Shown piece by piece: positions 19,456 to 31,339 of a stretch of 64,000 bases of DNA. The notes beneath the pieces were generated by a model. That model ran no database searches. It saw only the letters and a program-made list of their open reading frames with translations, and was not told where the DNA came from. A program made the translations under genes and the position numbers. The stretch comes from Galeruca laticollis. Taxonomy: Eukaryota; Arthropoda; Insecta; Coleoptera; Chrysomelidae. How positions within the stretch are numbered: the first letter of the stretch is position 1; every line of letters starts with the position of its first letter. The stretch is from NCBI GenBank assembly GCA_963921935.1, contig OY998175.1:210196655-210260654 (forward strand), written 5' to 3'.

Positions 19456-20063
19456 ACTGTTATATTTATGAATGGCCATACTACACAATGTTATGATACA
19501 ATTTATGTATCATCAATTCTTATTCCATGTAATAAAAAATAAATCCTGTTTGGAAATAATTATTAACATTCTAGTTTTGTATTAACCCACAAAATGTGAA
19601 ATCGTTACGCTACTGATTTTAAATTTTCCAATATGGCAGTGGTTTTGACAACAAGTTAGCGCATACAACTGCAACTTCAAGTGGCTTCGACTTTCGTGAA
19701 ACGGACTCTACATCAATTAATTGAAACTTTCAAATTAATAAAGAATAAAGTGTGAATATGTAGCCATAGCTTACCTTTATGTAAAAAAGATTATAAATAG
19801 ATATATTACTTGTGTCATACTATAAAGCGGATGATTTGATATCATATCTTTTGTAAGGGGTCTACTTACGCCACCTATTTTTACCTCATCAAGAAGTTTT
19901 TGGACTGATTTCATTTTACCACAATTTTTTTATAAAAAACCATTTTGCGGCATCCCCAATAAATCAACCCTGTTATGCATATATTTATCTGAATACCCGA
20001 GTACTCGTCTCTATTTTTTCTCATTAAATCCCGAAAATAGCTATTTGTGTATTAAGTGATACT
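19456..20063. other. Non-coding AT-rich stretch
   Basis: Nothing recognisable beyond short A/T runs. Confidence 0.4.
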
Positions 20064-20133
20064 TTGCCGCTTGAGGCAGAGAGTTGCCCGCGCTAAGCAT
20101 AGCGGAGCGCGGGTAATCTGCCGAAAGCGGCAA
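20064..20133. repeat. 70-bp GC-rich perfect-arm hairpin
   Basis: Three nested complementary blocks fold this stretch: TTGCCGCTT with AAGCGGCAA, GGCAGA with TCTGCC, and CCCGCGCT with AGCGCGGG, closing on a short loop. It is strongly GC-rich within AT-rich surroundings. It may be a foldback MITE or a structured RNA. No flanking duplication was resolved. Confidence 0.7.
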
Positions 20134-20651
20134 CGCACTTTCTGCTCGAATTGCACACAAGATTTATTTAAAAATGTATATGGATTGATTCCCTCGGGGA
20201 TTAAATGGGTCCCACCCGCGGGATTAAATGGGTCACATAAGTCGCTTGGTGTATAATGTACTATTAATATACCTATTATTTACTAACTTTCTTCAGTTTA
20301 TTGTAAATGAAAACGTGTGAGCGGAAAAGTACGCTCTAGAGCGGAAATAATGTCAAATTATGACAGATCACGGAAAACATCAACTTTGCGGTTAGATTTG
20401 AGTGTGCAAAAGCCTACTTTGGGTAGTGATCGTAGGAAAATTTATCTTCAGAGTTTGCAATCCTAGTGCATACCGATTTTCATATTACGATTAAGCGATT
20501 GCTACCTTCAAATAACACGTTCCTGAGCAATATGTATAGAATATTTTGAAAAGCAATAAACATAATTTCGAAAAAACTTATTTGTTTGTTCTTTCCGTTA
20601 CTAATATTTTTAAAGAATAAAAATGAAGAAAATAAAAAAAATTATAAGTAC
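20134..20651. other. Non-coding stretch left of the Sola-like element
   Basis: No open frame with recognisable similarity. If the ZNFX1-like gene continues, this is intron sequence on its minus strand. Confidence 0.35.
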
Positions 20652-20655
20652 AATA

Positions 20656-23513
20656 CTGCCCAACTAAGAAAAAGTGCCGTAAGTGCAAAATTATCGATTT
20701 TGAGTAGTACATTGATATGCATGTTTTAGACCACGAGGAATCCAATAAACTAGTCAAAAATGCCGTATCTCCAACCGTTTTCTAGATATCCAGATGTAGT
20801 TTGCCGTAAGTACATTAAAATACCTCCACTGCTAAGCAAAAGCGTCGTAAGTCCAAGACACCAAACATAAATGCAGTAACTCCAATGCTCATACTGCACT
20901 TTTGCTTATTTCTAGCACATATGGCAGTTTTGCTTAACACTGTTACCACTTTGGCTGTACATACGACATTTACTCTTTATGTTTTGTTTATGTTATGTTT
21001 TGTTTTGCAACAAATGTAAAGTGACCGGGTGAACATTTTAGTCGTTTTATTTATTATAAGTAAATATTATTTGACAATTTGAGTATTTCAACATGATACC
21101 AAATAAAGTCTCCTCAAGAACGAGACAAATGATGCATTTAGCTTTACAAGGTGATGAAAGTAATAAAACAGCTCAACTTGGTCCAGGTTGTAGTAAGCAA
21201 GAGGATTGCAGTTCGTTTGTAGTGATCGATCCCAATAATAGTGTTGAAGTTGATTGTTCAGCTATAATTATTGATCCTTCAAATGAAGTATTAACTGATG
21301 TTATCAACAAAATAACTGTGGAAAGCAATCAAGTTATTATTTTTGATGTAGAGACTAATACTTTAACAAAAAGAGAACTAACTGAGAATGACTTAGGCGA
21401 TATTGTAGATGAGACTAATGTGATTGGATCAGATTCAAATGTGGAAGAAGTCGATCTAGGCCTAGATCTAACAATAGAAGAAAATGAGCATGACGTAGGT
21501 TTTCTGGATAATTTGGAATTTGAGGACACTCGTTCCAATCAAGAGGCAGTGATAGATGAAGGAGTTGAGGATATACAGGAAAGAGACCTAGGCCAAGATG
21601 GAAGCGGCCGCAAGAAAAGGAAAAAAAAATAATGGTAGTTTAAAGGAAAGGAGGAAAATTAAGATCGAAGAATTGAAAAGGGCTCACAATGTTTTAGAGA
21701 GTCCATGTAATAACAATGGATGCAAGAAAAACTGTGGTGAAAGTATCAGTGAATATAGAAGAATTCAAATAAATGAGCAATTTTAGAACATGACATGGGG
21801 TGAGCGCAGACAGTTTATCCTAACTTCTTGCCAAAAACTAGATGTGAAAAGAAGAAATAAGAATGAAAATGAAAAAGAAAGAAGAATGCTATCCACCCAG
21901 TATCATTTGAATGACAGCAGCAATAAGCGTTTGAGGTGTGTAAAAAGTTCATTCTTACTATTAGGTTATAAACCTACCAATGATAGATTTGTACACTATA
22001 CCTTAACAAACACCGCTCAGGGAAGTTTGACTCTTCCCCTGACCGAAAAGGAAAACAGCCATCTTCAAACAAGGGGCCTCATCGTGAGATTATAACACAT
22101 ATTGAGTCTTTTCACCCAACAATCTCGCATTATAGACGAGAACATGCACCCAATGTGCGATATTTACCCTCTGATGTCAATATTGTTCTAATGCATGGTG
22201 ATTTTATTCAAAAGTACACGGAATACAAAAATAGAGTATCTTATGATCTGTACAGAAGACTTGTTAGGGAACAGAAAATATCATTTGCCCAATTAGGCCA
22301 CGAAGAGTGTGAAAAATGCGAAGAGTTTTCTTTCCATGAACACAATAAGGATACACTGGATCTCGAGTGTAAAAAGTGTAGTAAATGGGTTCATCACCAT
22401 GAATTAGTGGTTGCTGCAAGAGAAGCCTATAAATCACATTCAGAAGGTGATATTCAAAATGACACCGTTATTTTTTCAGGCGACATGCAAAAAATAATAA
22501 TGCTTCCAAGAGTTGACATGTTTAAGAAGATGTTGTTTGTCAAAAGACTCATAGCATATCATGAAACTTTTGCTCCTGTTGGGAAAAAAGAAAAAACAAA
22601 CATCATGCCCTGCTTTAGCACGAGGGAATTTCCGGAAGGAACAAAGACGATAATATAAGTGCTCTCTATATGTTTCTAAGAAAAAATAGAGATGTTAAGA
22701 AAATAATCCTTTGGCTTGACAACTGTTCGTCTCAGAACAAAAACTGGTGTCTTTTCATATTTCCGGTGTATGTTATTAACTCATCTGATATTGCTGTAGA
22801 ATAAATTGAAGACTTTGTGCTTGCAGTGTCAACCGCAAACTCGGGAAATGTTGCTGCGAATGCATCATTTTGATTTCTTTGACTGCCCTGATTTAACATC
22901 GCAACATAAATTGAAGAAATCTCAAGATGCCCAAGCCACATGAGTGTCCATGTGGATTTCCTCAAGGGGGATAATATCCTCGAAGCATTCGATGAAGTTC
23001 TTTCCGAAAACAGGAAAACATTCTGGAAAGACTTATTAATCCGCTAAAGTGTGTTTAAAATCATGCAGGACCGGCCAAAACTGTATTCAATATGACAATT
23101 AAAAAGGTTTTGTACTAAAGTAAACTTCATCTGTAAACTAAATAAATGAGTGTCTTAATCTAATGAAGCCTATTTTTACTCATTATTCACCTTTATTGTT
23201 GCTAAAATAGCCTAGTCATAATAACAAGATCACTTACTGCATTTTTGCTTAGTTTAAGTTTCTTGGATATATATTGAGAATACTAAGCAAAAATGCAGTA
23301 TCTGCACATTTTGTTGAAAAAAACACGTTTCCCGGTATAGTTTGGGAGCAAACTTTGAATAAAAATGTTTTTGAATTTGTCTGTAACACAATAGTGCCAA
23401 CTGTTACCAATTTATTGAATTTTATCGCTCAGGGCTAAAAATTCAACTTTAGACCCTGATTTCTCAAAGGCTTACCTATGTGACATAAAAGGCACTTTTA
23501 CTTAGTTGGGCAG
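20656..23513 (+). mobile_element. DNA transposon with 4-bp target duplication, Sola-like
   Basis: Terminal inverted repeats CTGCCCAACTAAG-A/T-AAAAGTGCC lie at 20656-20680 and 23489-23513, flanked by the direct repeat AATA (20652-20655 and 23514-23517). A 4-bp duplication and a transposase with Cys-rich motifs are compatible with the Sola superfamily, but I assign it only tentatively. Subterminal regions on both sides contain repeated short blocks such as TTTTGCTTA and GCAGTA. The element is 2858 bp and contains a single degraded gene on the plus strand. It sits five bases inside the intron that follows the ZNFX1-like exon. Confidence 0.75.
21093..23040 (+). pseudogene. Transposase of the Sola-like element, broken
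   Basis: The 5' part (21093-21629) encodes an acidic N-terminal region ending in a basic run (GSGRKKRKKK). Frameshifts lead to 21598-21786 (basic, with CNNNGCKKNC), then 21790-22095 (MTWGERRQFILTSCQKLDV) and 22155-22658. The last carries MRYLPSDVNIVLMHGDFIQ, AQLGHEECEKCEEF, LECKKCSKWVHHH and, after it, the catalytic-type segment FSGDMQKIIMLPRVDMF with KRLIAYHETFAPVG. A further block at about 22710-22800 reads ILWLDNCSSQNKNWC, a second Asp motif. This order resembles a transposase family common in insect and cnidarian genomes. At least five frame breaks make it inactive. Confidence 0.65.
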
Positions 23514-23522
23514 AATATTTAC

Positions 23523-24976
23523 CTCGTTTTTAGATTGTCCTCCCAATCGCACCAGGTTTTCAGTAGCGGGTAAAAGTCCTTCCAAAAACTGGTCCAAAGC
23601 GTGATTGGTATAGCAAATTATTAAAATTGGTCCATCGCTATAATTCAAAAGTTCTTTCGTTATAGTTAAACCCAAAAAAGTCTTTCCGGTGCCAGGCGGT
23701 CCTTGTATAATAACGAACTCATTAGATAAAGCAGCGTTGTATGCCATTTCCTGAGATTTATTCAGATTCACTGTTGGTTTCTGTACAGTTAACGGTAAAT
23801 ATGCGGGTCTTTTCGACAATGAAGTTTCTACATCAACGATATATTTACCCATCGGTAACTCGTCGGTATCGATAGTTTTTAATACATTAAGGACGTGATA
23901 GTAGGGGTCGAAGAATACAACGCATTCAACCATTTTATAAGTACGTTTTAGAATTGGAAAATTCTCTTCGAATGAGACAATCACTTCTCCTCTACCTATA
24001 GCATCGGAATTCGCGACTAATCCTTTGAGAATCGTCCTGAAATTATCATCTGTGAACAGTAATAAACTGCCAGTCATAAATTTTTTTTGCGTTTTATTAT
24101 TTAATCGTTCCTGTATCTTTTTATTCATTTTTATTTGTAACGTGTAACATATATCGTCTTTATTACAAGTTTCTCCAAAGAATGTAACTTCATTGTAAAT
24201 TTTTATGTTGAATAAATGTCTATTGACACCGTTGATGTGATCGCAAATATCTTCTCTGATCGGATTTAAAAAATCCTCTCTTTGCAGTCTAAACAAAATG
24301 TCTAAATAATGGGAGACGTTTTCGTATGATCCTGTAATTACGTTTGATCTGACGAAATTCCTTTCGCGCGTCACTAGTTCTTTAATAGAAGGCAAGGAGC
24401 TTATCGTATGAAAATCATCTTCTGGAGCTAACGCAGAATTTCGTTTGTTCGATCTAGAATATCTACTTTCGTAGTAACCAACTTTTTCGTTTAATTTCTT
24501 TAACTGACTTGAGGAGTTGATGGTGTTCATGGTATTTAATAATTTTAAAACTGTTTGTATTTGATACCAACTTAAAGAAGGCATCAAATCTAAAGCGTTT
24601 TCAAAAATGATAAAGATATCGTTAAAATCTTGATATCGCAAATTTGATTTATCAGAAAGTTGTTTTTTCCAAGCATCGACAAACGTCTTACGTACGGTTA
24701 TTTTCAAAATTTTATATTTATCGGCGATAAATGATGATTCGCATATTTTGACAGTTATTTTCGTGATTACTCTCAACGACTCATAATCCATATTCCCATT
24801 AAACACCTGAGAATATTCATCTTTATATTTTGTGAGTATCCTTAAAATCGCGTCACAATTTCTGGATAATAAGCTTTCCAAATATGACAAACTTGAAAAA
24901 TTTATTGAGGCTTCATTTGATCTTAGTCCATCAATTCTACCGTTAACTCTTCCAGATCTTGAATTTTGATTTCTTA
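23523..24976 (-). CDS. znfx1-like: ZNFX1-like helicase, internal exon
   Basis: A 1454-bp open exon on the minus strand is bounded by an acceptor (polypyrimidine tract then TTTTAG before 24976) and a donor (GAG then GTAAAT after 23523). The N-terminal part has the helical repeats typical of ZNFX1 before its helicase (INFSSLSYLESLLSRNCDAI, then LKLLNTMNTINSSSQLKKLN). The helicase begins near the end with YNAALSNEFVIIQGPPGTGK (Walker A, at about 23683-23730) followed by LIICYTNHALDQFLEGLLP, a signature of the UPF1-like NFX1-zinc-finger helicase 1 family. ZNFX1 is an RNA helicase, known in vertebrates as a dsRNA sensor at mitochondria and in nematodes in small-RNA inheritance. The rest of the helicase and the zinc fingers would be in exons beyond the transposon. 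The exon has no stop codons, so the gene may be live. Confidence 0.85.
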
Positions 24977-25399
24977 CTAAAACAGAATAAAAATAAAATT
25001 CGCACAAATACACAGTGTGATTTAAAAATAACTGAACTTATAATTTAAATCGTATGGCACGTGGCGCCATCTATTAAGCGTTGGCTTCTAAGTTCGTGCT
25101 AAAGAACGTTGTACAGTTCGCAGTTCTTCTTGCAACATGCAATATACGTCTATAAAATTACTCCATCATTTTGGTTCATGTTACCAAAATGGAGTTCGTT
25201 CGTTCGTTCCTAATAGTATAGACGTAAAACTTTGAATTCTTAAAGTGATTAAAGTGTAACAAAAAAATTGTTTAATAAATAAATTTCAAATAGTAATTGC
25301 CTATTAATTTCTCACCCCACAGAGTATACCCGAAAATTAAGGGAGAAAATTCATAAACTGAATATCATCAAACCTGAACTAGTTGCTAGTGAAAATCTG

Positions 25400-27708
25400 T
25401 TGAGTGATAATACTGTGTGCGTGAAAAACAATTCAAACGATTTTAAAAACAATCTAAAACCTGCAGTGAAAGTTAAAACTTCCTCGAGAAGGGCCATAAA
25501 GAAAGGTACGTTCAAATCCAAAAGTATTAAAAGAAATAAACATTCAGTAAAAACTTCCACTGCACAAAAACTGATCAGACAAAAAAGTGTCTGGGAAGTA
25601 ATTCAAAATTCCAAGTCGTCAAATGTTGATGAAAAACTACGTCAACCGGCAGTATTTATAGATTCCCATAATGACTCCAAATATTCTAACGAAATAAGTA
25701 GGATTAAAACCAAAAAACTACAATTAAAGAATAAAAACCTAAGCTACCTTAAATTGGTTTATTTAAACGAGCAAAACATCGATAATCAACATAATTCAAA
25801 TAACTCTATTATTTCTCAATTAAACACAGAAAGAAGTTAATAGTCTAGGAAACAAATATAAAAAGACACACGAATTAACGATTAACAAGTGTATAGAAAA
25901 TGCTGTCCTTACAACTCAGTCAAATATCGAAGTTCAAAGCATAAATCTAGATAAACCCACGTGTCTTGGAAACAATTCAAATAGAACTTCAACGCCAGAC
26001 AAATCAGAAATAGCCAAAAGAAAATTGATTCATAACAATATGGAAGAAGATACAATTGGGTAAGAGACAAGTGAATCCACCTCAGAAGACTCACACAAAC
26101 AAAAAACCTACCCATAAAAATGACAATTACTAAGGCCAAAGTACATAAACATTCTGGGCTCAGGAAGTAGAAGACCAAATTGAAAATATCGCCGATAAAC
26201 CAACTACCGACAAATTTAAGTCACAGTACGAGACCTTGATTAAAATAAGTAAGCCAATTACAGCCAGAGCACTAGACATGACGCCCAAGGATGTAGAGGA
26301 TTTAAACACTATTACAACTGTTACGCAAAGTAGACAAATGGAAGTTTCGGAAGTGCTGCCCGCAGATTTTATTAAACCGAAAAAGTATAGAAAATTCACT
26401 GAGATTATCAAACAATCATCCCAAAGTCAACAAACCGCAGTTACTCATACTCTCAGTCAGTATCTGATGATGACCTACGCGAACCCAACACCAAGCGAAA
26501 GAAACATAAAAAACAGAGGTTTAGAAAATTCAACGGTTCATCCAGCAGCTCGGTAGATAACGTAAATAAACAAGATAGCAGGCGAATTAAAACTAAAGAA
26601 ACTACCAGCGCCACCAACAAAAAAAGCTCCTCCACTTGCCCTCCCATCGTTATTGATGGCAATGTTTCTGCACACAGACAATTAGTTAGTGTAATAAAAG
26701 GAGAAATCAAAAACCATTTCGAAATTAAATACACTAACAATTCTACCATAATATTTACAAAGGAAGTATCTGACTTCAGTAGCCTAAAGAAAACACTACG
26801 GGAAGAGAAAGTGCCATTTCACACATATTCCAGACGCGAGGAAAAAACTCATGCCTTCGTAATGCGAGGGTTAGCGGAGGAACTCCAACTCGATGACATA
26901 AAGGACGAACTTACCAAAACATATAAAATCATAGTTAAAACCATTTATAGGATTACCACTAAGGGTAGGCCACTATACCTGGTGAGAACTGATTGTAAAG
27001 TCACTCTGGACTTTTTAAACAAAAACGCAAGAGTAATCGGGCACACACGTGTCCAATGGGAGCACAGACGTCAACAAACCCTATCATACAATGCCACATC
27101 TGCCAGCTCTGGGGTCATGCCAGATCTGCCAGCTCTGGGGTCATGCCACATCAAAATGCGGCACAGCCCCTAGATGTCTCAAATGTGCTGCCTCACATTT
27201 AACACCTGAATGCCCGAAGAACAGGAGCATACCTGCAAAATGTGCAAATTGCAAAGGTGACCATCCTGCCAATGCTGTAATCTGCCCAGAATACATAAAA
27301 CGAAGAGAATGGTTAGAACTTAAAATAGCTAAAAGCACAAATAACAAGCCAGCAGCCACAACATTTATTCCCGTATCCATTCCTATTGTTAATCCATGGA
27401 ACCAGAAAACACGCTCCGCAAACCAAAAATTCCCTAGTCTTCCCACCAAAGTAGTATCTAGACCAACATCTCAAAGCTCTACCCCTAATCTTGGTAGTCC
27501 ATCCGTTAACCAGGAAGCCACTACAGATCTAGGTCAATTCACACATCTAAACGATTTATTTAAACAACTACACGAAATTTTTAACCTGGACGAACTGACC
27601 AGGGCTGTCTCCGACTTATTGCAAGAAATGAAAGCTGCCACCAACAAGTTGGAGAAACTCACTATCTATAACAACTTTGTCGCTCGAATAGATAAATATG
27701 ACATCTAG
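25400..27708 (+). pseudogene. Jockey ORF1, nucleic-acid-binding protein
   Basis: The N-terminal half (25400-26560) is Lys/Ser-rich and broken by stops and shifts around 25840, 26060 and 26220. From about 26640 a domain of PRE_C2HC type is readable: STIIFTKEVSDFSSLKKTLR, then EEKTHAFVMRGLAEEL, DIKDEL and GRPLYLVRTDC. Knuckles follow at 27130-27290: CQLWGHATSKC, CLKCAASHLTPEC and CANCKGDHPANAVIC. The C-terminus (ELTRAVSDLLQEMKAATNK) may be a coiled coil. A 26-bp tandem duplication at about 27100-27150 (CTGCCAGCTCTGGGGTCATG twice) shifts the frame just before the first knuckle. The protein would package element RNA. The stop at 27708 overlaps the ORF2 start by 11 bases. Confidence 0.82.
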
Positions 27709-30180
27709 ACAGGTAGGTGATAAAACAGGAATTCAAAAACGAAATCATCTCAAAATAATTTCCTGTAATGTACGTGGAGTTTTTAATAAACTTCATCTCA
27801 TCAGACATTTTCTCGACATTCATAAACTAGATATATTCTTCTTAATCGAGACGCTCCTTAAAGCTAACAAAACTGTTAACTTTCGAAACCCCGAATATAG
27901 TCTTTTTAGACAAGACCGCCCCGATAATGTCGGCGGAGGTGGTATCGCAGTATTAATAAAAAAAGGCATCAATTTCCAGCTGCTGCAACAAAATAATTCT
28001 TCTATTGAGCATATCGCTATATTGTTAGACAAGAAAATTAGAATCGTTGGAGCATACAGTCCTCCCAATAATAAGCTGAAAGAGATCGATTTTTTGAACA
28101 TTATTAAAACACACAATAGGGTCCTCATAGTGGGTCACTTGAACTGTAAGCATCCGCTATGGGACTCCTATGCTAAATAACCTAACACAAATGGAAATAC
28201 TGTCCTCAGATTTTGTGATAGTAGTGACTACCATTTTCAACACAAACGTTCCCACACATTTCCTTTATTCTAACTACACTCCGAGTAAAATAGATCTAGC
28301 CATAGGGCGTAATATAAACAATATTTCCAAAATGAAAACCTTACCCGACCTCAACTCCGATCATAACCCCATCCTTATAGAATTAAAAATTACATATAAC
28401 ATACACACACCCACTAAAAAAGTCCATGACTATAGCACTACAAGCTGGATAAAATTCAGAAAAATTATTAATGAAAATAGAAAATACAACACAGTTAACA
28501 TAATTAAAAATTTGCGAAATATCATCATAACTGTCAGAAATAACACAGCATCTCTTAAACCTAAATTCCAAATCGACAATACCTTACCCGATCATATAAA
28601 CAAAATCATATACGAGAAAATAAAATTCGTAAAAAATGGCAAACTACCAGACACAGCAATGACAAGATACTGCTGAAATATTACCAAAACTTAATTAATA
28701 CGTTAGTACAGTAGAACGTCGATAATTCGGACGTCAAAAATCCGGACCGTTAATAGTCCGGATTCGTCTCTAGCAAGAAATATGTAGTGTCTGATGTTTT
28801 TACTGTACGTTGTACACATGTTGCTGTAAATAAAATACGATACAGTGCTTGAAAAACATGTTTTTAATTTATAGACCTTATACTCTACCTACCAATAATA
28901 GAAAATATACAATTTTAAAAACTTTTTTTCTCAAATAGTGCGTGCTGGCCGTTTTTTAATGTAATTTTGATCATTCGGATAATTTGATAATCCGGATGGG
29001 GTCCGGTCCCAATTAATCCGAATTATCGACGTTCTACTGTACATGAATACAAAAATCATTCTTGGAAGATATTCTTAGAGAAACTAAAACCAGTAGATAA
29101 CTCTCTCTGGAAAATCGCTAGATGCCTAAAAAACAAGAATAACGAAATGACCAAAATTGTTGTTAATGGACAAGCTGTCACTAATAAATCTGAAATAGCA
29201 GAAAACTTTGGAGACTATTTGCAAAAGAATTTCACAAATAACACGCAAAATACACAACAATATTTACACAATTTGTTCAAAACTACCTACACACAAATCA
29301 CACACCAAACACAAAAAATCTGGCCACATATAATGAAATTTCACCATACAATCGTTGAAAAATAAAACAGCCCCTGGAAGGGATGGCATTCCTAACATTC
29401 TATTAAAAAATCTTCCTAAGAAAGCTTTTTTTGTACAACTCACATATATAACCAACTATATAATTAAAACAACCATCCCGATATGCTCAAGATTGCCAAT
29501 ATCATACCTATCATCAAAGCTAACAAACAACCATGTTATGTGGATAGATACAGATCTATTTCCTTATTGAATAACATAGCAAAGGTCATAGACAAAATAA
29601 TTTTTAAAATACAAAATTTCACAGACAAAAACCACATTATCCCCCCGAGCAATACGGTTTCAGGGAAGGGCACAGTACTATTGCTCAAATCATTAGAGTA
29701 TTTAACCACGTCAGAGAGGGAATTTGAGAAAAGAACAAATCAGTTATGGTCACTATTGATATAAAAAAAGCATTTGACTCTGTCTGGCATAAGGGAATAA
29801 TTTATAAACTAATAAAAATAAATTTACCTAATTCTTAATTAATATATAGTGCACTCATATGTTACTAACCGTAAGTTTTATGAAAGCATCAATGAAGGCT
29901 CGGCTGGACCTTTCCCCATAAAAGCTGGAGTTCCTCAGGGCTCAGTTCTATCACCTTTGTTATATTCAATATTTACCCACGATTTACCAACCACACCATA
30001 AGTCTTAACAGCCATGTATGCGGATGACACCTGTTTTGTAGCATCAGCAAAAGTCTCGAACACTGCACTACACAACGTACAGACACACATAACACACACA
30101 CAAATCATACGATACCTGAGAGAGAATAAGCTAACTATCAACACATGCAAGACAGAGTACTTGTTACTCAGAAGAATTGA
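27698..30180 (+). pseudogene. Jockey ORF2, endonuclease and reverse transcriptase
   Basis: The APE-type endonuclease starts at ATG 27698 and shows LKIISCNVRGVFNK, FLIETLLK and GGGGIAVLIK. The GHLNCKHPLW motif has His where GDFN normally has Asp. A frameshift follows near 28180, then DLAIGRN and LNSDHNPILIELK. After the MITE the linker resumes (NEMTKIVVNGQAVTNKSEIA). The polymerase is read in pieces: KNKTAPGRDGIPNILLKNL (about 29360), IANIIPIIKANKQP, YRSISLLNNIAKVIDKIIF, AGVPQGSVLSPLLYSIFTHD (about 29927) and the catalytic AMYADDTCFVASA (30011-30050). The C-terminus is truncated soon after KLTINTCKTEYLLL. Several shifts and the mutated endonuclease Asp show it is dead. Confidence 0.85.
28709..29039. 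mobile_element. pogo-type MITE inserted in Jockey ORF2
   Basis: A 331-bp unit with perfect inverted ends CAGTAGAACGTCGATAATTC (about 23 bp) flanked by TA on both sides (28707-28708 and 29040-29041). The terminal sequence and TA duplication are typical of pogo/Tigger elements. No coding capacity. Removing it and one TA rejoins the flanking ORF2 sequence. Confidence 0.92.
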
Positions 30181-30195
30181 ATTTAATACTCACTT

Positions 30196-30729
30196 GCAGA
30201 GTTACAGCCACCTGAGTCTAGTATTATTTTACTTTCTGTTTCAAACTGTTTTATTAATAATTTTACGAAAAAAGTTACTAGTTATAAAATTTTATGTTAG
30301 GTAATTGCATTTTATGTTTTAGACCATGCAGAGTTTTTACAAAGAATTATTTTTTTCTGAATAGTTTTTTATATGGTGCTAATTTAACGGGATACATTGA
30401 ATAATCAGTTTATTAAAAAATATCTTTATTTTTAGATATTTGTTGGATTGTGATGTTATGTTTAGTACAATATTTTAGGTAGGAATTTTGATTGGACCAG
30501 GTTCCTGAGTTACCTATACTTTAATCAGTGTTATTGGAAAAAATCGTATACAGTCAAGTTCTTTAAAACCCGACAGACCAATTTTTTATTCGAAGTGATA
30601 GAGTAGTACTTCCTAAGTAGTACTTCCTAAGTAGTTAAATTATTAACCATATTTAATGAATGAGCATTGTCCATGCCAATATCATCTTCATCGACAAAAT
30701 TGTGTTAATCTTCCGATAAAATTAGATAT
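30196..30729. other. AT-rich stretch after the Jockey element
   Basis: No coding similarity. It contains the 15-bp tandem pair AGTAGTACTTCCTAA (30602-30631). Confidence 0.5.
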
Positions 30730-31290
30730 TCAGCAATTTGTATATTCCGAAAGAAGGAGATTGGAACTTAAGGGAACTGTGGATGGAAATAACAGCGAAC
30801 TCATAATATGGGAAAATTCTGAAGAACATGAAGAAGGTATAATCCTTTTTATAATAATGTTGTGGAGCATGACACAAGCATATACAATTCTTGACACAAA
30901 TGCAGGATCGTATTGCACACCTTTGAGCATTCCATTGGTTCTTTCAATGCAGTTCTGAATTTATGGATGTCGATGGGTGTATCTTCCCTGCGGTGTATTT
31001 GGTGCTGCTCCAACTACAGGTGTCAGTAAATACGGCAACAGTGGGTAACTATGGGATGTGTTCTGGTATTTCGATAACCACGATTCACAAATGATAAGTC
31101 CCAGAATAATTCATTAGCAGCTTCACTGTTTACTCGATACATCTGCCGGAACACTTCCACTGGTAACTCAAAGGGGTTACTTCGGTCTCTTAAGACATCA
31201 AAGGTAGTCCGTGTCTGTATAAAAATATTGCATTTGTATATAGTTTAAATTATTTTTCAACCCTTAAATGAACTTACCTTATATTCAATG
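30730..31290 (-). pseudogene. PIF/Harbinger transposase (HARBI1-like) relic
   Basis: On the minus strand 31210-31060 encodes the N-terminal region (TTFDVLRDRSNPFELPVEVF, then FRQMYRVNSEAANELFWDLS). It is followed directly by a C-terminal part, without the middle: SYPLLPYLLTPVVGA (corresponding to the DSGYPLQP motif with the second catalytic Asp lost), then in another frame IERTNGMLKGVQYDPAF and IVYACVMLHNI (30930-30730). The first catalytic Asp motif (DGTH-like) is absent. Such transposases cut and paste with a MYB-like partner protein. Internal deletion and stops make this inactive. Confidence 0.75.
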
Positions 31291-31339
31291 CATCCAAAAC
31301 AATACGTAACAGCTGAATCATCTTAAATAGAATGTGATC

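Larger units (their letters stand above)
25080..30195 (+). mobile_element. Jockey-type non-LTR retrotransposon, near full length but degraded
   Basis: A putative 5' UTR (about 25080-25330) precedes ORF1 (to 27708) and ORF2 (27698-30180). ORF1 shows the PRE_C2HC-type domain and three zinc knuckles, and ORF2 shows endonuclease and reverse transcriptase. A pogo MITE interrupts ORF2 at 28709-29039. The element ends without a clear poly(A) tail near 30195. The 5' boundary is uncertain. Confidence 0.8.

Noticed and set aside
22732..22965. 77-codon minus-strand frame
   Set aside because: Antisense of the second Asp block of the Sola-like transposase.
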